Shown here in pieces: positions 6,042 to 9,315 of a stretch of DNA of 9,315 bases. The DNA lies in the NCBI GenBank assembly GCA_964485555.1, contig CAZAJN010000050.1, positions 1-9,315 on the forward strand, written 5' to 3'. The DNA is from GWC2-37-8 sp964485555 (GTDB taxonomy: Bacteria > Patescibacteriota > Minisyncoccia > Moranbacterales > GWC2-37-73). The notes beneath the pieces are model-generated. The model saw only the letters and a list, made by a program, of their open reading frames with translations. It ran no database searches and had not been told where the DNA came from. Position 1 is the stretch's first letter. Every line of letters starts with the position of its first letter. The translations under genes and the position numbers were made by a program.

Positions 6042-7574
6042 ATGCCTTCATTTGAACAAAAATTCCAGCATCATTTTCTTGAACAAGAAGATTCTGTCGC
6101 TAAAACAGAAGTTAACACAGATTCAGTTTTAAAGGCTGAGAGTGCTAGGTTTTATCCGCATGATAAAAAGATACCGTTTGGATCATTGCCTTTCATAGAA
6201 TACAAAGCTATTGCTAATAATGAAGAAGTTAAGGAAAAAGAAAATCAAGCACCTTCAGCCTTAAAAATGCCACTCAGACCTTTTGATGCGAAATATTCAG
6301 CAAGAAAGTTTACCGCAAACCCCATCCTGGAAGAAAACAGGAAATTGCACATTGCCACGGAAATAAAACAACAATCCGAGGCAAACAAAAAACTCTTCAA
6401 ATCCGGAAAGATCAAGGAAATCTCGGAATTCTTGCTCAATGAAAAAGTTCACGATCTTGAATTTGAAAAGGAAATAAATAAAACCAAAGAAGAATACGGC
6501 GAACAATTATCCTCCGCTACGTTTTTAAATAATAAGGATTGGAAGATTCTGACAGGAATCAAACTTTTTAATAAAGAAACGCTTGAGCATTCCATTGGAA
6601 CCTATCTGGTGGCAAAAGAAAAAATTGAAAAAAGATTGAAAGAATTAGGAATTGAAATACAACAGGAAGGTGCGACACTTGAACAATTTTATCGCGCCTG
6701 CCTCTTTCATGATGTCGGCAAAATGGCAATTCCAGAATTCATACTTAGAAATGAAACCACTGATCATGAATGGGCTATCGGATTAGCAATGCTAAATGAG
6801 AATGAAAAAGATGAAATTTTCATAAGAATTTTTGACGAGCGAGGGCTCACAATAACAGATGACATCAGACATGATCCCGATGCCTTGGCAGATTTCTTTG
6901 AAGAAAACAGGATCAGAGCGGTTGATTTTGTTCCGATCAAGTCCATCCTGAATAAGCAGCAACTTGAGCAATTCGAAGAAATGGGTCTTGATCCCAACAA
7001 ACCGCTCAAAAAAATCATGGAGCTTCATGAGAAAGGTTCCGAAGAAATACTGAAAAACTTAGGATTCGTGATTGAGTCGATGCTTGCCGGCAATCATCAT
7101 AATTATAATCACAAGGACAAGAAACTTGGAGAAAAACCTGTTTCACTTTCAATACTTCACATCAGCATTGAAATTTCTTCAACAATTCTGCATCTTGCAG
7201 ATGTTCAACATGCGCTGAATGGTGGTCGTTCATATCATCATAAGCAACCGATGTTACGCATCCTTGCTTTTCTGATTGATGACGCCAAGAGAGGTAAAAT
7301 TCTGCCGGATATCACAGCCTTATGGATAAAAGATGAACTTTCGAAGATGAACTCTGCATATCTGCACGAAGTTAGAACCATGAGCGCTTCGCATCAGGAT
7401 GCCAAATACAAAAAACAGCGACGCATGGAACTTGAACTAATTGAAGACTTCCTGGAAGAAAACTTGCATGAAAAAATAATCAGCGGACTACCTTCACAAA
7501 AAATCAACCCTACTGAAAAAACAGGTTATGCTGACAATTACGAAGAAGTGGAAAATTACAAGCAAGCCATATAA
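6042..7574 (+). CDS. HD-GYP-like metal-dependent phosphohydrolase lacking the GYP loop, 510 aa
   Basis: The C-terminal two thirds follow the HD-GYP layout: His183 (LEHSIGTYL), His223-Asp224 with Lys227 (LFHDVGKMAIPEFIL), His329 (MELHEKGSEEIL), His352-His353 (AGNHHNYN), Asp387 (LHLADVQHAL) and the trailing GGRSYHHKQP, equivalent to the usual DALTSxRPY segment. These are the metal-site residues, so hydrolase activity is plausible. The DGxGYP signature after the double His is replaced by NYNHKDKKL, so cyclic-di-GMP specificity is not supported. About 65 extra residues sit between the HD motif and His329. Residues 1-175 are charged, probably helical, and unrecognised; there is no transmembrane sensor. 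No GGDEF protein is in the window. The start has only a weak ribosome site. Confidence 0.85.
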   Translation: MPSFEQKFQHHFLEQEDSVAKTEVNTDSVLKAESARFYPHDKKIPFGSLPFIEYKAIANNEEVKEKENQAPSALKMPLRPFDAKYSARKFTANPILEENRKLHIATEIKQQSEANKKLFKSGKIKEISEFLLNEKVHDLEFEKEINKTKEEYGEQLSSATFLNNKDWKILTGIKLFNKETLEHSIGTYLVAKEKIEKRLKELGIEIQQEGATLEQFYRACLFHDVGKMAIPEFILRNETTDHEWAIGLAMLNENEKDEIFIRIFDERGLTITDDIRHDPDALADFFEENRIRAVDFVPIKSILNKQQLEQFEEMGLDPNKPLKKIMELHEKGSEEILKNLGFVIESMLAGNHHNYNHKDKKLGEKPVSLSILHISIEISSTILHLADVQHALNGGRSYHHKQPMLRILAFLIDDAKRGKILPDITALWIKDELSKMNSAYLHEVRTMSASHQDAKYKKQRRMELELIEDFLEENLHEKIISGLPSQKINPTEKTGYADNYEEVENYKQAI

Positions 7575-7602
7575 AAAACATTTCCCGGGGAAATGTTTTT
7601 TT
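7573..7602. terminator. Strong terminator with A- and T-runs on both sides
   Basis: The core ACATTTCC/GGAAATGT stem (7578-7585 and 7589-7596) has a 3-nt loop and is extended by A-T pairs to 7573 and 7601. The plus side ends in seven T's and the minus side in six. It can end both the HD-gene transcript and the convergent tRNA-like transcript. The HD stop codon overlaps the A-run. Confidence 0.88.
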
Positions 7603-7608
7603 ACTTGA

Positions 7609-7781
7609 CGGTCCGGTTAGATTCGAACTAACGTACCATGCTCTCAAACGAAAGTGCCTTGACTGACAACAACATCTCCCAGTCAATGCTTTTCCGTATC
7701 ACCCTGAGAGTCGCTCTGCCCGCCTAGCGTCGACAAACAGTTGTCTCCGTGAGTCGAGGCTGGCCACTAAGCTACGGACCA
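7609..7781 (-). tRNA. Interrupted tRNA-like gene, 173 nt, anticodon not assignable
   Basis: The minus strand holds a perfect T arm, GTTAG-TTCGAAT-CTAAC (7632-7616). It is followed by CGGACC, which pairs with GGTCCG at 7780-7775, and a further U-G pair (7781/7609) would make seven. TA then lead to a D-arm-like GCTTAGTGGCCAGC (7772-7759). CCA is not encoded. Between the D arm and T arm lie about 125 nt where a normal tRNA has 25-30. The extra RNA is structured: TCGAC/GTCGA (7757-7753, 7734-7730), CTCTCA/TGAGAG (7710-7705, 7646-7641) and TTGACTG/CAGTCAA (7686-7680, 7665-7659). One reading is an intron of about 99 nt in an anticodon loop closed by CTCGA/TTGAG. That gives CAC, but with an atypical 10-nt variable loop. 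A tRNA-like structural RNA or a decayed tRNA are alternatives. Confidence 0.5.
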
Positions 7782-7820
7782 CAACATTTATTACAAAAGG
7801 CCTGGAAAAAATATTTCATC

Positions 7821-7854
7821 AAATAAAAAAGGCATGCGCAATTTCTGCGATGCC
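7821..7854 (-). terminator. Intrinsic terminator downstream of the nucleotidyltransferase
   Basis: On the minus strand GGCATCGCA pairs with TGCG-C-ATGCC (one bulged C) around the loop GAAAT and is followed by six T's (7830-7825). It separates the nucleotidyltransferase transcript from the tRNA-like gene, which therefore needs its own promoter. Confidence 0.8.
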
Positions 7855-7977
7855 TTTCAATATGGGCGGGATGAGTGGGGTTGGCCACCAATTTATTGAG
7901 GATTCCCAACAAATCAATCTTTCGATTGCATCCCGATATTCGATAATATCAACGTCAAATTATATCCCCAAAGAATA
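7855..7977 (-). other. Non-coding stretch between gene end and terminator
   Basis: This 123-nt region has no credible ORF on the minus strand. A plus-strand frame from 7850 has no ribosome site and runs into the opposite gene. Two small hairpins are visible: GATATT/AATATC at 7945-7960 or close by, and CAATC/GATTG near 7916-7929. It is probably the 3' untranslated region of the nucleotidyltransferase mRNA; a 3'UTR-derived small RNA is possible but not shown. Confidence 0.4.
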
Positions 7978-8394
7978 CTATGAGTCAAGCGCCTTCCTTA
8001 GTATCGAAGATTTATATTTTTCAGGCTCATAGGGATTAAGTCGGATTATTTTAGTCCTATATAGACCTAATTCATCAAGTTTTCTGCGAAGTTCCGGAAT
8101 CGACTGAGACTGATCATATCCCAGACAAACAACATCCGGCTTGAAATCTCTCAGCACGCCGTATCTGTCATCCAGACTGCCAGGAAAAACTTCGTCAGCC
8201 AATCCGCTTTTCTTGATGACATTCACTCTCTCCCCTTCTGAAAATCTCGGCAACCTCCCCTTAACTTTCAAAACCGTCGCATTGCGCGCCACAATAACAC
8301 GCAAAAAATCCCCATGCTCTCTCGCCTGTCTCAAAAAATCCTTGTGACCCTCGTGAAAAATATCAAATGTTCCAAAAACTAAAACCTTCTTCAT
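7978..8394 (-). CDS. Cytidylyltransferase-like nucleotidyltransferase (RibL/TagD type), 138 aa
   Basis: This is a single-domain HxGH nucleotidyltransferase: GTFDIFHEGH (8-17), ARNATVLKVKGR (36-47), LGYDQS (91-96) and the C-terminal KYKSSIL (127-132), equivalent to the ISSTxI signature. Such enzymes transfer AMP or CMP from ATP or CTP to a phosphorylated substrate. The overall pattern (VIVARN, KGR, PDVVCLGYDQ) is closest in my reading to archaeal FAD synthetase RibL; glycerol-3-phosphate cytidylyltransferase is the main alternative. There is no riboflavin kinase domain. The frame is open to ATG 8424, but ATG 8394 starts right before the first strand (MKKVLVFGTFD) and has a GAGG site about 11 nt upstream, so I chose it. 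A dyad repeat lies upstream. Confidence 0.87.
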   Translation of the reverse strand: MKKVLVFGTFDIFHEGHKDFLRQAREHGDFLRVIVARNATVLKVKGRLPRFSEGERVNVIKKSGLADEVFPGSLDDRYGVLRDFKPDVVCLGYDQSQSIPELRRKLDELGLYRTKIIRLNPYEPEKYKSSILRKALDS

Positions 8395-8449
8395 ATAATT
8401 TTTAACCTCAACACCACCAAACATCTTTCTTCATCTAATAAAAATGTCG

Positions 8450-8473
8450 CTTCTATATATAGATGTATAGTAG
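8450..8473. repeat. 24-bp dyad repeat, copy 1 (upstream of nucleotidyltransferase)
   Basis: The sequence CTTCTATA-N8-TATAGTAG is an imperfect inverted repeat. Compared with 8916-8939, 23 of 24 bases are identical. It lies between the TrpR-like gene and the nucleotidyltransferase, about 56 nt before the preferred start of the latter. It is a candidate operator for the TrpR-like regulator. Confidence 0.6.
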
Positions 8474-8496
8474 TATTAATTATTGACTCCTAAATT

Positions 8497-8775
8497 TTAT
8501 TTGAATAAGTTTTTTACAAAGCGATGGTGTGCATATTTATCCAAAAGACTGTCGGAATAATTTTTTGTTCCAATTTCCTTACTTTCTAATTGTATTAGTT
8601 TCTTAATTAAAAAATCCCGTTTTTCTTCTCTTTGTAGCCAATGCTCAATAGTCGCAATTGTACAATGTCCAACCTTAAGTTTTAAACGTATTTCATCATA
8701 GCTAGCACCATTCGCAAGCATTTTTGCAATTTGAATTCTCCGTGCGATCATAAGAGTTTCACTTGCAGTAAACAA
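8497..8775 (-). CDS. TrpR/YerC-family regulator, out-of-frame 3' part with the DNA-binding region
   Basis: The sequence TASETLMIARRIQIAKMLANG, then ASYDEIRLKLKVGHCTIATI and EHWL, matches the TrpR/YerC-YecD helical domain. The helix-turn-helix (SYDEIRLKLKVGHCTI) reads well. Members repress transcription as dimers, TrpR with tryptophan as co-repressor; YerC-like ligands are unknown. The apparent ATG at 8775 is not a natural start, because the same frame continues upstream as KQESLDFLTGL, family-like sequence up to a 7-A tract (8804-8810). Beyond that tract the coding continues in another frame (see 8748-8903). Restoring one A, or a -1 shift, gives a protein of about 132 residues starting at ATG 8894. 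The strain may lack the regulator, or the tract may be slippery. A family-like dyad lies just upstream. Confidence 0.75.
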   Translation of the reverse strand: MFTASETLMIARRIQIAKMLANGASYDEIRLKLKVGHCTIATIEHWLQREEKRDFLIKKLIQLESKEIGTKNYSDSLLDKYAHHRFVKNLFK

Positions 8776-8903
8776 GCCCGTAAGAAAATCGAGGGATTCC
8801 TGCTTTTTTTCAAGCTGGCAACAATTTCAAAAAGCTCTCCAATTATTTTGTATTTTTCCTTTCTTCCAACGGAATAAAATTTAACCTTTGACATAATCAC
8901 CAT
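8748..8903 (-). pseudogene. N-terminal fragment of the TrpR/YerC-like gene, separated by a frameshift
   Basis: From ATG 8903 or 8894 the frame reads MSKVKFYSVGRKEKYKIIGE, then LFEIVASLKK, after which it leaves the family pattern and stops at 8748. The motif ELFEIVASLKK followed by KQESLDFLTGLFT in the other frame is what an intact YerC-like protein should show at its first helices. The break is at TTG-AAAAAAA-GCAGG. Seven A's are present where eight would keep the frame. Possible causes are a true mutation, a consensus error in a homopolymer, or programmed -1 or transcriptional slippage. ATG 8903 starts 4 nt after the large inverted repeat. Confidence 0.7.
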
Positions 8904-8907
8904 TGCA

Positions 8908-8947
8908 ACGCTTCACTTCTATATATAGATGTATAGAAGTGAAGCGT
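8908..8947. promoter_or_regulatory. 16-bp-arm inverted repeat upstream of the TrpR-like gene
   Basis: The arms ACGCTTCACTTCTATA (8908-8923) and TATAGAAGTGAAGCGT (8932-8947) are perfect reverse complements with an 8-nt spacer. The inner 24 bp repeat the motif at 8450-8473. The repeat starts 6 nt after the stop of the Cys protein and ends just before the TrpR-like start. A TTGTAC (8946-8951) and TATATA (8922-8927) pair, 18 bp apart on the minus strand, may be the promoter within it. No T-run follows, so an operator fits better than a terminator. Confidence 0.7.
8916..8939. repeat. 24-bp dyad repeat, copy 2
   Basis: This is the core of the inverted repeat at 8908-8947. It differs from copy 1 (8450-8473) at one base, and here the dyad is perfect (CTTCTATA-N8-TATAGAAG). 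The two copies are 466 bp apart in the same orientation. Confidence 0.65.
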
Positions 8948-8953
8948 ACAAGA

Positions 8954-9148
8954 TTAACTAAGTATGTTGTTTTTGAAATTTTTAACAGCTTCTGCGTCTT
9001 CGATGATTTCATCTTTGAATAATTTTTGGAGTAAAAGCGGCACGCCGCAATTCTCACACTTTCCCCAAGCGCAACACTGCTTTTTCTGAAAATGTCTTGC
9101 GCACATTGCAATTTCTTCTTCAAAAACTTGTTTTGTTATTTTTACCAT
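8954..9148 (-). CDS. Small Cys-rich protein, 64 aa
   Basis: The protein has five cysteines (16, 25, 26, 31, 34), with a CENC (31-34) knuckle in the segment CCAWGKCENCGVPLLLQKLF. This GKCxxCGVxxLLxKL pattern looks like a small zinc- or metal-binding protein that I associate with CPR genomes, but I cannot name a function. There is no signal peptide. The flanks (residues 1-15 and 45-64) are charged and probably helical. Its ATG is 2 nt after the stop of the upstream DUF3850-like gene, so the two are probably one operon. No Shine-Dalgarno site is visible. A longer overlapping frame at 8881-9123 lacks the Cys pattern and is a shadow. Confidence 0.75.
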   Translation of the reverse strand: MVKITKQVFEEEIAMCARHFQKKQCCAWGKCENCGVPLLLQKLFKDEIIEDAEAVKNFKNNILS

Positions 9149-9150
9149 AA

Positions 9151-9315
9151 TTATTTAAATGAAATTATTTGATAGCCAAATTTTTCGACATCTTCAACCG
9201 GAAACATTTTAAGATTCTTTGTTTTGATCACATAGGTAATTTCCTTTTCAATAATTCTCCCGGTATAATTACGCTCATTATCAATTTCCCGCAAAGCCAG
9301 GATGTCGCCAATTTG
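9151..9315 (-). CDS. C-terminal part of a DUF3850/ASCH-like protein
   Basis: Only the last 54 residues are in the window; the N-terminus lies beyond the right edge. The visible part, QIGDILALREIDNERNYTGR and then IIEKEITYVI, fits the end of DUF3850, an ASCH/PUA-like domain thought to bind RNA or nucleic acid: a VGDIL-L-E strand followed by YTGR and a strand. The N-terminal motif that would confirm the family is outside the window. It ends 2 nt before the Cys protein start. Confidence 0.7.
   Translation of the reverse strand, partial: QIGDILALREIDNERNYTGRIIEKEITYVIKTKNLKMFPVEDVEKFGYQIISFK

Noticed and set aside
5668..6051. Minus-strand ORF of 127 codons opposite the 49-residue ORF
   Set aside because: It covers the promoter, Shine-Dalgarno site and terminator of the plus-strand unit and the serS promoter, and has no plausible start signals.
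7609..7781. tmRNA or full group I intron
   Set aside because: The 5' end and D region do not resemble tmRNA, no tag ORF is visible, and the insert is about half the minimum size for a group I intron and lacks recognisable core sequences.
7850..8032. Plus-strand ORF of 60 codons beginning MPFNMGGMSG
   Set aside because: It has no ribosome site, starts inside a minus-strand terminator hairpin and overlaps the C-terminus of the well-supported nucleotidyltransferase.
8908..8947. Terminator for the Cys protein gene
   Set aside because: The hairpin is strong but no T-run follows on either strand, and its core motif recurs in another promoter region, so an operator fits better.
8881..9123. Minus-strand ORF of 80 codons overlapping the Cys protein
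   Set aside because: It is a frame shadow of 8954-9148, runs through the inverted repeat and lacks a family-like pattern; the shorter frame has the CxxC motif and sits 2 nt after the upstream stop.

Overview
The window reads as a piece of a low-GC bacterial chromosome, most likely Patescibacteria/CPR (Parcubacteria or Moranbacteria-like). This is an inference from four things: the SerRS motif-3 variant with an NNT start, a BRO-N protein, a small Cys protein with a GKCxxCGV motif, and weak Shine-Dalgarno use. Promoters have the bacterial sigma70 form, and at least one strong Shine-Dalgarno site argues against an archaeon. No rRNA, CRISPR array or transposase is visible.

Positions 1-5692 are a tightly packed minus-strand gene train. 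In transcription order it runs: serS, a cytosolic glycerophosphodiesterase (GDPD), a small protein that may have an ADP-ribosyltransferase-like fold, an unknown protein X (copy A), a BRO-N/antirepressor-like protein, two adjacent 2H phosphoesterase-like proteins, a second copy of X (copy B), and the start of a further gene cut by the window edge. serS has its own promoter. The BRO gene has a strong internal promoter whose -10 box lies in a perfect 27-bp palindrome. The BRO-2H-2H block is flanked by direct repeats, the two about 94% identical X genes. Copy A differs mainly by a 15-nt in-frame insertion built around a GC-rich palindrome.

Positions 5738-7602 are on the plus strand. First comes a very small transcription unit: a consensus promoter, a strong Shine-Dalgarno site and a 49-residue ORF whose end overlaps an intrinsic terminator. 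It is followed by a 510-residue HD-GYP-like hydrolase that keeps the metal ligands but lacks the GYP loop. A terminator that could work on both strands closes this section.

Positions 7603-9315 are again on the minus strand. From right to left they hold a partial DUF3850/ASCH-like gene, a 64-residue Cys protein, a TrpR/YerC-family regulator broken by a 1-nt shift at a 7-A tract, a RibL/TagD-like nucleotidyltransferase, a terminator, and an odd 173-nt tRNA-like locus. That locus has good T, acceptor and D-arm features but about 95 extra structured bases. A 24-bp dyad motif occurs in front of both the TrpR-like gene and the nucleotidyltransferase, which suggests a small regulon. The points most worth a second look are the interrupted tRNA-like RNA, the frame-shifted regulator with its candidate operators, and the repeat-flanked BRO/2H block.
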